Below, piece by piece: positions 54,350 to 64,000 of a stretch of 64,000 nucleotides of DNA. The DNA comes from Branchinecta lynchi (lineage: Eukaryota; Arthropoda; Branchiopoda; Anostraca; Branchinectidae): contig JAKZAP010000001.1 of NCBI GenBank assembly GCA_023053575.1, positions 13,160,849 to 13,224,848 of the forward strand, written 5' to 3'. Below the pieces are notes generated by a model that was given only the letters and a program-made list of their open reading frames with translations, did not search any database and was not told the DNA's origin. The stretch's first letter is position 1. Every line of letters starts with the position of its first letter. Position numbers and translations under genes: made by a program.

Positions 54350-57300
54350 CATTTTTGGCTTTCAGTTCACTACTTGTAAAAGTACAATGTAAAGTTGATT
54401 AAAAATAAACAGAATAAAAAAACTAAAAATAAAGTGGATCCGGACTAATTTCGTCAATTACAAATTTTTGTATCGAACGAAGTCCATTTCGGAAGCACTC
54501 CCCATATATTCGCTGTCCGCGTGGAGTTACTCCCTCTATTCTCGCCGTTCCCCTTGATTCTCCGAGGAGTCCTTGGGGAACTCCGAGGATAAGCCTCTAG
54601 TAGAGACTTGAATTCGTCTGGGATCTTTCTCATAGTATTTTTCGAAGAAATAAGTATTTGCCAAATATTAATAAAGAAAAGCTACCGTAGCGAGATGCCT
54701 TGGAAGACAGCAGCTCGATAACGTTTCGGGAAGCGCTATTCCGAGCGAATCCCCTAAGGTTTGTGATTGGTTTTAAAAACAAAATGTGATGAATCTCAAC
54801 AAGCGGCACCATGCTTATTCTTACGTTTTTCCTCTTTTTTTTCCAATGACTAATAACTCGTCGTAAAGATCACGGTATGTTACTATAACCACTACAACCA
54901 TTCTTATTTCCAAGATTTCGAGTTTCGCACGTCATTATTTCCAACCTCAACAGCATTACAGCGATGTGCACGTTCCATGTTCAACTCCTTTTGAGACGTG
55001 TCAGACACAGTCGTACATTGGTCAAAAAGAAACATATTTCCGTTTGTCTCATCAAAGACCCAACTCGGCGAAAACCAGCAAAAGTGTATTGTAATCTTCT
55101 GAAAGCAAAGTATAGTATGTTTGAAAACTGGAACAAATATGTTCTCAACTGCGACTTGTGATACTCTTTTTTAAAGCTCCCTTCTCTCCATCAAATATGC
55201 CCTACTGCTCGTGGGACAGCACTTGCACGGGCTTGTAAGATTTTTGTTGCCAATTAACAAACACGTGTACTAAGGAAATGCAGTAATCTCAGAGACGGAT
55301 GCTCCCAGTCACAGTTCTATGAGCACTGTAAAAAGTGGTTGCAGGCAATCCGGATACACCACGACAATAACTTGCTTCCGGATCAATTAGAAATGGGCTG
55401 TGATTGCAGACACGCCATGATGCATATCACAGTCAGAACTGGAGGACCGCCAGTTAAAACAGAAACGGATATGGAAAAGAATCCACAGTCCAGGTTTATT
55501 TACTCAATTGTAAAGTACAAGTTCAAGCGGAAACGAAGCTACGCACATCTGAAGGAACTAAAATCAAGAAAGTCTTGTTCTCGAAGATTCAACCAAAGAC
55601 TTGCAATCATAAGCAGCCGAGAAACAGACGAAGTGTAGTACGCTTTAACTGCACAGGGTAAGCTAGTTACTGGGTAAAGGATCCGTAGCAATTTAAAAAA
55701 AAGAGCGACATCTCCATCTCACCTTGACTTTTCATACTGATTATTCCACATTTTCCAGCCTATCTAACGGCAAGCGCTTCCATAGAGAATTCCGACACTT
55801 GTTTTTGGCAAAAAAAAAAAAACACTTGGTAGACTTTTAATACCACCGGCACTGAGCACTCAACACACTTTGACAAATTTCATTTCCTTAATTTTCGGTA
55901 TTTATCCAATCAAAACAATAACTTGTAAGATCTCATCACCTTACACAACAGATCGTTCTAATGTTCGACACACGACGTCACGAACTTGGACATTCCCTCA
56001 ATACTATCACAAACATAAACTCTTTCATTCAATTCCCAAATTCCAACTCGATATGCTAGATCCAAAGTTACTACCATGGTACTGCTCTTCAGTCAGTCTT
56101 CAGCAGGTTTTGGCGAGACCAATGACAATCGAGAGGAACTACCCGAAGGCATCGAGTAACCGGACCAGGTAGAGATTCAATGCGATGTAGGTACAACACC
56201 CTTGGGGGAGCATTGTGAGCGGAAGATCAAGATTCGCGGTATTCAAATTGTCCCCTAAGGCTTTTACTACGAGAAAGAAACAGACTATCGTAAAATAGCA
56301 AGGCGTCTTGAAACGCCAAGAATGTCTCTACAAAACAGAGGGTCCGAAGTTGGTGACTGGGAAACCCTTACTGACACAAGGATGGACCATCCCCACGCAA
56401 ACAAGTAGTGTGAACAGACTGTGAATCATCTTCCGGCAGCAAGTATAAACGAATTCACAGACGGCCTCAATAATACAGTCCTACTCATAGCGAAAAGTTA
56501 GATACCGCTGAGCTTAAATTATAGACTAGTACGCTGAAGCATAAATAAGGCCGGGGCTTCCACCAGGACAAAATACTGAGGCTATCTGCGAACTAAAGCG
56601 TCTCATGACGAAACATATCATTGATAACATATTTGCAAATACAACATGAACAGTGAAGGACCTGTGCCAGGCGTCACTATCCTCAGACGAAAGACGAAGC
56701 AGACCGTTCTCGACAGAATAGGGTTATATACTACACGCGACAGGCGTAGGATAACAGCAGACTAGACACTATACAGCTGCATCAGGAGAATTCACAATTT
56801 TTCGGTGAAGTCACAGAGGTCTAAGCCTAAACAACAACCTACTGGCTCCCTCAAAAACTAGGAAATTTAAAAGTTCAAGTCTCAAGACACCAAGCACACC
56901 TTACCGAAGTCCCAACTGTCATTCCCTTTTCCTTCAACAAATATTCGACGTTCCACCGGACTTTTGGTAACAAAGGTACCTAAAGACCCCTAGAGCCACC
57001 ACACAGACCCCTACATGATACTTGTGGAAAATTCAATGGCCCGCAGAACTCCAAGCACTCAGAAGAGGATTAGCCAAAATTAGGTATTCCCATATGTCGA
57101 AACATGAGTATTTCGAGGGGAGGAAAGCGAGTTTCCGTCGAGGAGAGACCGTCCGAAACCAGCCGTGAGGGCACACACAAACCGAGATAAGTAAACTGAG
57201 AGAACAAACGAAAAAATTCCAGAGAATATTTTGGAGTTATAATAGAAGATTAGGTGGGAAAACTAGCCTAGGCTTAACACAGGGAGATCCGGAAAGGTTT

Positions 57301-57611
57301 CAGAGAAGAAAACCGAACGATGAGAAAACAATCATTCCCGGCAACGGCCGTTACGATTGCAAACACTCCCTACCTCAAACACTAAGCAGGACTGATCGGC
57401 TTTATTAACCCGGTTACTAGCACTATAACCCGCATGACGTTCCCCCACGCCCTCCATCCTGCGGGACATACTATAGAATAGAAGGCCAGGGGCTAAATGA
57501 CGGAGCACCAACACATCCCAAAATCCCAGGTAGGGTCATCTTGCGTAGGGGTCATCTTGCGGTCATCTTGCGTGTCAAGTTTAATTATGTCTCTAGGCAA
57601 CTCTCAAGAAA
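54350..57611. other. Long stretch without recognisable feature
   Basis: Unique intronic sequence. Frames at 54964-55161, 55339-55638 and 55870-56172 have no family signal, canonical exon borders or repeat partners in the window. Confidence 0.45.
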
Positions 57612-58031
57612 CAAAAACGAGATTTTCGTTTTTTTTGTAGATCAGCTAATTTCATAAATATTTCTTGAGCCCAAGCTGACTTTGAAACATGTATTCAAAT
57701 AATGTATACAACGGATACGTCAGCGACGATGCTTCGTCAGCTTGGGCTCGAGGAACATCTATCATCAGCGATATTTCGGCCCTTCTTGGCAACGGTCCTC
57801 GTCAGGCTGTCAATGTTCAGGGTCACCGTCGGCGAAGGAAACAAAAATATCGCTGATGAAGCATCGTAGCTGACTTATCCGTTCTATACATTATTTGAAT
57901 GTAGCTAATTTTATGTTACGCGAGGGATAAATATAAGCTCGAATTCTTCGGCTGCACTTCTGGAAACCACCTTCAGCGAAGAACAACAAAAATTACGTAT
58001 TTTAAAACAACAACAACAGAGGAAACTACGC
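57612..58031 (+). mobile_element. Second copy of the long-TIR element (left TIR), interrupted
   Basis: 57612-57652 and 57903-58031 together reproduce the left TIR of 9421-9563: AACGAGATTTTCG, GATCAGCTA, GCGAGGGATAAATA, TGCACTTC-GG and CTTCAGCGAA. The 250 bp between them is a separate insertion. The right TIR is not found. Confidence 0.85.
57653..57902. mobile_element. Fold-back family element with 9-bp target duplication
   Basis: The insert is flanked by AGCTAATTT at 57644-57652 and 57903-57911. Inside, 57688-57734 and 57855-57900 are inverted over about 47 bp (ATTCAAATAATGTATAC, GATGCTTC). GAGCCCAAGCTGAC (57669) and GTCAGCTTGGGCTC (57736) form a second inverted pair. The centre holds CTTCTTGGCAACGGTCCTCG, the family block found also at 450, 7105, 35750 and 36540. 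A 9-bp (or 8-bp) duplication is compatible with hAT or FB types. Confidence 0.82.
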
Positions 58032-60060
58032 GGACTCGTCACTTTCAACTCTCTTACTCTCCTTCGCCTCCCCTAGGTTTTGTAAGACACGGAGATCTAA
58101 ATAGTATGGTCGAGTTCCGCCGAAATTGTGACCGTAATTATTCGTAACCGTCCGCTCCCACTTTTAGTAAATAGACCCCCCCCCCCCCCCCCTTGTGATT
58201 TCCACTCCTTGGTGATCTCCACCTTTAGGATTTTGTTATGATTCTCGGGACCATCGTATCCAGATGGCATTTCGCAAGCCCAGAACGGCAGTATAAAACG
58301 AAAATATGGAAATAAAAGACGAAAATATGGAAATAAAACACAGGTTATAATCACGGTTAGTATTTCGGTTCTGCCAAGCAGCCCTTCCTATTATGATAGT
58401 ATCTGGTAATAAGCATCAGGGAATGTAACCTACAGCTACACGAAGAAGAGATCTAGCTGCGAAGAAATTGGCAAAGAGTACGTACTTTCATTGCGGTACC
58501 AAACAGGCAGCAAACCACGAATTTCTTGATAATTTATTTGTCCCCATGATCTCTGGGTGAGACCGTGTGAAAGCCAGATATCATTATTGTAAGGGAGCAC
58601 CAGGCCTTGAGCCAAAATATAGATAATACACAGTCAGACCAGGAAAAAATTGATCGATCAAAATGGGAAACGTATAATCCACAATGATCCATGCCCATTT
58701 TTTCGACTGGCATTAAGCATAAATAAACTAAAAATAACGTGACTCTAAGCTCAAATCTTCCCAGGAATTTACTGGTTGAAATAAACTGTGAACTTTTTAA
58801 GTTAATAACATTTTCGGGCATGTAGCTATTGGACGGAAAACGGCCAAAATAATTATATTTGACTGTTTGCGAGCAGTTACACGAAAGAGAAGATACCGAA
58901 CGTCGTACATGGCATATGCCCCTTTTTCAACCTATTCAATTCAAGTCACACCTAGAGTCTGGAGAATCTTATGGTTGGCAGTAATCTCAATAATACCGTT
59001 CCTAGGAAAATTTGCAAGAGTTTCCAAATTTACCTACAGGCTATTTGAAAGATTAATTTTCCAGAAAAAAAAAATCAAATGCGAAAAGCTTCCACCTCAA
59101 TTCCTAGCAACCCAAGGAAAACCAATCGAACCTTACGGCAAAATCCGAATAAAAGGAGCAACGAAGTGCATCTGCAAGCTCAGTTAACCACGGCTTGTCT
59201 CCTACCTTTCATTATTTGCACCTTGAAACTGATAATCCAAACAAGAATTCCACGAATAACAGAGATTCAAAAGGTACTCTTTCTACGACAAAACGCGCTG
59301 CAACAACGTAATCACTGCAATGTGCTGCTAGAACTCTCCGACTCTGGAAATGCCTAAGGCGGGACCCACAAGCATGTTTGGGAGCGCCTGGAACCACTCC
59401 GATCTGTCAATTTTTGACATAATCAGGTACTGACAGACAGGCATGAACTGCGGCATAAGTAAGACAGACCAAAGAGAACTTCAGCTTCCAAACCGCAAAG
59501 AATAAAAAAAAGTCGCACGCTGCCGATTCAACTAAACGAGATGGCTCGCGCATATCCTGAATACTTCCCGTGAAACGAAGTGAGTCGGAATACAAACTAC
59601 CCACTAAAGTAAAGCAAATGGCCATTGTCTTGATTGTTGTACCACAGACAAAGGGTAATGTTGAAACGTCAAATTCACGTGCACTTGTACATCACATACG
59701 ATAAGTACTAATTTCTTGTTTCGATAGCTCTAGCTGGGATTCTTTTTAGTCCGAGGCTGGAGCTTGCCATCCATGACCACCACCACCACCACCACTACCC
59801 CTGATTCTCCAGTAAATAAACCGCCTAGGCAAGAACCTAAACTCGCGAATCACGTCCGTCACAATCCTAACGCCTTGATCCCTCAGCCTCATAACTAACG
59901 TAGATATTCTCGCAAAGAAATTAGAACGAGAATCTAAAGCCAAAGCAGGGAAGTTCTGGTCTCAGAGACAGTGAACGATCAACTAGAATTTCCCAGAGGG
60001 TAAACCCTGAATATTCGTGGTGCTTTCTAGACGAGAAAATAAGCCTAGAAAATCTCACTC
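58032..60060. other. Intronic sequence with simple repeats
   Basis: A C17 run is at 58176-58192. A 19-bp direct repeat (ACGAAAATATGGAAATAAA) occurs twice at 58302-58341. An ACC microsatellite lies at 59777-59796. A 106-codon forward frame at 58867 is AT-rich and unassigned. There is no exon. Confidence 0.5.
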
Positions 60061-60063
60061 TTA

Positions 60064-60345
60064 CCCTAGGTTAACAGACGTTCACACTGAGGCGATACCG
60101 GCCATCGCCGAGATTTTCGTCGCCAAAATCGGCGATTTCTGTTGCTTCGTCAGGCGATTTTCAATTTTGGGAAAATTCAACTTTAATCGGGCTAAAGTAC
60201 GATTTTATGCACGCAACAGCAACATTTCGCATTACATTCTGTTGTCGACGAGACTCAGTGTGAAAATCCAGACGATAAAAATCTTCTGTTGCTGCGACTG
60301 AAAAATTTCGTTCATCGCCGCGATTTGCTCTGTGTGAGCCTAGGG
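60064..60345. mobile_element. MITE with CCCTAGG ends and TTA target duplication
   Basis: The ends CCCTAGG and CCTAGGG are inverted, flanked by TTA at 60061-60063 and 60346-60348. Subterminal CACACTGAGGCGAT matches ATTTGCTCTGTGTG in reverse. Its length is 282 bp. The TTA duplication and the subterminal TTCACACTGA resemble the Harbinger-like MITE at 34083-34575. Confidence 0.78.
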
Positions 60346-60348
60346 TTA

Positions 60349-61909
60349 CGCCAAAACCGCGCTATTTTTGAGAGGACAACTTCTGGTGACTCAGACTACC
60401 TTCCTTCCAAATTCAATCCTTATTCTTAATCCAATTTCGAAAGGTCTTATCCTTGACTTCGGCTCCTTATTACTAACACCAACGATCTGATTTTTTTAAC
60501 AATACAAATCCACTTCATAACCTTATCAACTAACTGTCATCGGAAGCAGTAAAGAACAGACTCGACACGCCAATTTCACGGAAGCCATGGCAGGATATGT
60601 ACTTCCTTGTTAAGTCAAGTGACAGAAATACATAAATTGAGCAGCATACACCTATGAGGTGAGTTCGGACGTAAGATGACTATAGATGATATGCTACAAC
60701 ATTACCGTACCAATCTTACATCTCGATTTATTACGCATCCATAGCTGGTAGAAAGGTTGCTACCTTCGAGCCAGCAGCTGTAGACGAGGATCGTGACACC
60801 CGCTAGAAATTCACCGGGAACCGATCGCGCACCAACCGAAAGTCGACGGTGAAACAACGGAGTGTCCGTGATCGGACACTGGATGTATTCATATGCCGGG
60901 ATCTCCCAAAAGCCACCATCCTAGCTTACACTGCACCCCTTACATTTTGTGATCAGAAACCAAATTGAGAGCTGAACATGATTAGTGCATGTAAGGTAAT
61001 ACAATATGTATGTAATAGTGTATTAGTAAATGCAAATAAATATTTCATTCATGATATCGCAAATCTGTACGTCCGTTTGTCTGTTTGCTTGTCCGCCTGT
61101 TTGTGACCTCGACAATTCCCGAATGGATTTTTATATTCTGAAGCAAGTGGGTATACAGATTCGCGGATGGGCTTTGTATCTCGACATTTAGGGATAAGGA
61201 GAGGCTTTGAATAGATTTAGGGACAGAAGGGAGTTCTTCAAGAAAATTTGCCCCCAAGGGTAAACGGATACGGCGCATCAGGATATACACGGACGAAGGT
61301 GACAGCAAACATGAATCCGCGATTAGAGATAGACCAAAGTTCCCCCAAAATTGCCCACAATCGTAGACACGTAGCGATAGACCTTCGTACCGCAAAGAAG
61401 CGTGTGTGTTTACAATGAGGAAATATATTTTTCTTCCCCAATTTGTAAGAAGGAACTGGTTCCTGATGAGCGAACTGAGACGTGCAGCAAAAAGAAGAGC
61501 ATAGGCTGCAGAGCATGCGGACTTACGTTCCAGGGAGTCCAGGAATGGTGAAGAACTAATTTTACTTGGTTCCAGTTTCAACAATAGCGTAATGTCTTAG
61601 ATGAAGGTATTTTTATTTAATCGGAATTCCGAACTGTATTCGAGCAGGTACTCAACAATTCAATCATCAACCATTCTGTATTTAACCAACCGGTATCGGG
61701 ATAATCCCAAGAAGTATTGGAACTTATAAGGCGATCTTAAATCTCCTGACTCATTTTAGTTTTTTACGTTTGTTAATTTTGAAGCCGAAATTGGTTTGGT
61801 TTATTGTATGTCCGTTACACGAATTTGGCTTGTCCACGATTCACGTACCAATAAAATCCTATTCTACGACAAAGTGAAGCACAAATTCAACACATAAAAC
61901 ACAACTCAC
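60349..61909. other. Intronic sequence; diverged head of a minisatellite-type element
   Basis: 61050-61215 follows the head of the GGATCC-ended family in order (ATGATATCGCAAATCTGT, GTCCGTTTGTCTGTTTG, GATGGGCTTTGTA, ATTTAGGGATAAGG) but is far diverged. The 179-codon minus frame across it (61584-61045) is not a gene. The rest shows nothing. Confidence 0.5.
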
Positions 61910-61993
61910 CTAGACCCTGGGACGAACATCTGATCATCGATGTACACAGCTCCCGACAGCAACAAGTACCAACAAGTTGCGAGTTCATTCCGG
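61910..61993 (-). CDS. RAPGEF2: RAPGEF2/6-like gene, exon A: core of first cNMP-binding-like domain
   Basis: This 84-nt exon, too short for a long open frame, encodes RNELATCWYLLLSGAVYIDD and QMFVPGS, then two bases (AG) that make Ser with exon B. Vertebrate RAPGEF2 reads GTCWYILLSGSVFIKESMFLPRSSFGKR, so the join A-B reproduces the family sequence across the boundary. The acceptor is CTTTAATTTCAG ending at 61994 and the donor is GTGAGT at 61904-61909. The preceding exon must end in phase 2. I did not find it in the 2 kb to the right, so the start codon of the long form lies outside the window. The intron to exon B is 11.3 kb. Confidence 0.95.
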
Positions 61994-62256
61994 CTGAAAT
62001 TAAAGCCTGGTTTGAAGAATTTTAACTCACTAATCTGCTAACCAACTCGGGCCATATGCTTATGGCAGAAACAATTCTATAACAGTCGAAACAATTCTAT
62101 CTTAGGTCTTGTTTTCCTGTGGCCCAACAGCTTCCCGCCGCACTTATCGCTACTCCCACGCCATCTCAGTAATGCTGGACGGTACAGACGACAGGTTTAG
62201 CTTTTTTTCTGTCACAGCCATGCGCCTCTGGATGATCAGCCTCACATCGATCCTAC
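61994..62256. other. Intron sequence upstream of exon A
   Basis: It holds the polypyrimidine tract of the exon A acceptor. I see nothing else. Confidence 0.5.
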
Positions 62257-62898
62257 GGGGACGTTTTCGCGTGGGTGGCTGTTAAACTCAACGAAAGGTG
62301 CCATCCACACGAAAACGTCGACGGATCATGCCATTTTCACGAAAAAAGCTCGACAAGAGATCCATGAACAATGCAGTGTTCAACAGTGTTAAGGAACTAA
62401 TGTATTGGAGCTCAATTATGACGTCACCCATTAAGCTATTCACGCAAAAATAGTTGCGTTTTTGCCGATACCATGGTATCTGATACCACGGTCTAAAGTC
62501 GTTTTTGCAGTTATCGTGGTATCTGATACCACGGTCAAAAGGCATTTTTGCAGTTATCGTGGTATCTGAAAAAAATCATCTCACTGTCATCAGTTTTTGT
62601 CAAATTGGTGGGAAAGAAGTTTGGCACTTAGTGATGTGACTGAATATCAGTTTTTCTTTTGGGATGACTTCGAAAAGCGCAGTTTCGGCAATTGTCGTTT
62701 TTGCAGAGCAACTGTATAACAGATACCACGGTTACTGCAAAAACGACTAATTGCAGGTCCAGTTACCATGGTAACAGATACCATGGTATCTACAAGAACA
62801 CAACTAATGACTTTGCGATGGATGGCATCCACGACAAAACGCATATCATGATGGCGACTGGCCCCGTTGAACAGTGCCGTCCGCGCAGAAACGTCCCC
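62257..62898. mobile_element. TIR element rich in CCATGG palindromes
   Basis: The left end GGGGACGTTTTCGCGTGGG and the right end (62876-62898) are inverted with 18 of 23 matches. The left TIR also pairs with 62303-62320, making a terminal hairpin. The interior has 14-bp palindromes GATACCATGGTATC (62467, 62777) and GTTACCATGGTAAC (62762), plus two tandem units with GTCGTTTTTGCAGTTATCG and GTGGTATCTGATACCACGG. It encodes nothing. The target duplication is unclear. Confidence 0.72.
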
Positions 62899-63139
62899 TA
62901 AATATGTGGTATAAAAAGATAGGCAAGATGGCAAACTAACAGAACAGCCTTTGACAAGCTGACGGTAAGAACGACGGAATGGTCCCTCATGGGAAACCGG
63001 TGCACTTAAAACACAAACAGAAGCTGACCGGGCACCGCTCGTGTGCAAATAATCTACCCCTCCGGTAGAAACAACCTTGTACTCAAGTAGATAACTCAAC
63101 GACTCCTGTGGTATCCTATAATCTCAACGAAATCAGAGA

Positions 63140-63177
63140 AATACTCTATATGACCAAGTCCAAAAGACGCCAGTGAA
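63140..63177 (+). repeat. Dispersed repeat R1, short copy
   Basis: ATACTCTATATGACCAAGTC and AAAGACGCCAGTGA match 161-198. Confidence 0.8.
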
Positions 63178-63316
63178 CCTCGACGTTTGTTGTCGTATCG
63201 TTTCTGGCTCTTCGCTGGTCACGCGTTGATTCTTCGTCGGCATAAAGAGTTAGTCATCAACAGTATGCACAGATTCTCAATAACTACAACCGCCCAAAGA
63301 TCCTTAAAGTTTAACT

Positions 63317-63395
63317 GAAAAGGCAGCTTATTTTTACATCTGATATTTGAACACACTGAAATATTTTGACTCAACTAAGGGATTATGTTTTTGTA
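63317..63395 (+). mobile_element. Left end of a TTAA element, truncated
   Basis: TTAAAGTTTAACTGAAAAGG and the next 55 bases (ATTTTTACATCTGA, ACACACTGAAAT) match 4479-4550. The matching right end is not found downstream. Confidence 0.7.
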
Positions 63396-63618
63396 TTTTT
63401 TCAACCACGGCTCTAGTGATAGCGTTCAGAGTGTGAGCTGCTTGCACGTCAACACAAGATTCGCCCAGACGCGGAGAGTTTGGATTTCACCAAAGGCCTG
63501 AATTCCCGTGGTTAAAGATGCTAAGCTCGGAAAAGTTAGGCCTGTAGAAAGTAGGAAAATTGTGGTTAAGATATGGACATTTTTATTTTAGTTTCGGCAA
63601 CGGCTTATATTTGAGGAT

Positions 63619-63977
63619 CATTTACACAGCGGGTATTTTTCCCCGGATGCGAGAGAGGAAAGTGTTCACACGGTACACGGGTATTTTTCATTGGAGAGTA
63701 CTGTCATGTGGCAATAGATTCCAAGATTATACAGCTCAGGATATCTCTTTACAATGGACAACAAGATGTGTCCATTTGGATCACTTCTTATGTTGTCATA
63801 ATCAAACTTATTGCTCGTAAATCCGATTTTGTTGTTGCTGATGTCATAAAATACCCTTCGACAAGCAAATCCCCGGGTAAAAAGTTCGCGAAATTGAAGT
63901 CTAAAATACCCGGGGATTTGTCGCTGTTGCGGGGGAAAATACCCGTGGAGTACGGGTAAATACCCTCCGTGTAAACG
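63619..63977. mobile_element. MITE with TTTACAC-G-GGGTATTT ends
   Basis: The left end CATTTACACAGCGGGTATTT and the right end (to 63977) are inverted. Inside, AAATCCCCGGGTA (63869-63881) and TACCCGGGGATTT (63909-63921) form a perfect 13-bp inverted pair. The motif TACCCG recurs. The open frames here follow from these repeats. The sequence from 63978 to the window end shows nothing. Confidence 0.75.
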
Positions 63978-64000
63978 TAGCTTTGTAATTGGTACATCAA

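Noticed and set aside
56889..56960. Exon ending GACTTCG-GTAAG on the minus strand
   Set aside because: A good donor exists, but the translated peptide does not match the RapGEF family and no acceptor fits; exon A at 61910 fills the expected role.
61045..61584. 179-codon minus-strand gene
   Set aside because: It crosses a diverged microsatellite/repeat head and gives low-complexity residues; no domain or splice signals.
62647..63099. 150-codon minus-strand gene
   Set aside because: About half of it lies in the palindrome-rich TIR element, whose repeats keep the frame open.

Overview
This is animal nuclear DNA: one long gene with very large introns that are filled with old and young transposable elements. 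Coding density is very low, about 0.9 kb of recognisable host coding sequence in 64 kb. The host gene has GT-AG introns with polypyrimidine acceptors. The repeats are LINEs, a tRNA-derived SINE, MITEs, fold-back elements and homopolymer or microsatellite runs. The exon peptides match the RAPGEF2/RAPGEF6 (PDZ-GEF, Drosophila Gef26) family clearly but are diverged from the vertebrate proteins as I remember them. The repeat types (CR1/L2-type LINEs, TTAA- and TTA-targeted MITEs, an FB/TU-like fold-back element) fit an invertebrate metazoan. The species cannot be fixed from this window.

Host gene: six exons of a RAPGEF2/6 homologue lie on the minus strand, at 61910-61993, 50497-50581, 47566-47769, 36692-36925, 17621-17776 and 7581-7720 in transcription order. 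All five joins keep the reading frame (phases 2, 0, 0, 0, 0) and every donor is GT. Together they encode about 300 residues: the end of the first cyclic-nucleotide-binding-like domain, a variable acidic/serine-rich linker, and the start of the second such domain. The 5' exons lie beyond the right edge. The rest of the second domain and the expected REM, PDZ, RA and CDC25 catalytic domains lie beyond the left edge. A separate open segment at 51807-52099 has an ATG and a donor of matching phase, and may be an alternative first exon.

Repeats, left to right: a 120-bp palindrome (488-609); a 21-bp degenerate tandem array (2515-2832); a MITE (3218-3480); a LINE relic (4020-5930) broken by a TTAA-flanked element; a LINE tail (6090-6480); a fold-back element (7030-7490); a minisatellite-bearing element with GGATCC ends (five copies: 8501, 10955, 26151, 28014, 29414); a long-TIR element (9421-10010); a LINE with an open EN-RT frame (13479-16731); a mariner-like MITE (18041-18198); a second LINE (19796-21095); a 3-kb element with perfect 28-bp TIRs and internal tandem modules (21172-24168); a tandem array (24340-25115); a LINE relic (25160-25890); an FB/TU-like fold-back element with 16-bp subrepeats and a 9-bp target duplication (32880-33745); TTA-flanked MITEs (34083-34575, 60064-60345); a long hairpin (38934-39297); a satellite-like block (43735-45755); LINE relics (41867, 46245, 53157, 53674); a SINE (49262-49622); a tRNA-Thr-like sequence (54276-54349); a nested insertion (57612-58031); and palindrome-rich TIR elements at the right end (62257-62898, 63619-63977).

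The most notable items are the fold-back transposon at 32880-33745, the GGATCC-ended minisatellite element family, the nested insertions whose removal restores the interrupted sequence, and the possible alternative promoter/first exon of the RapGEF gene.
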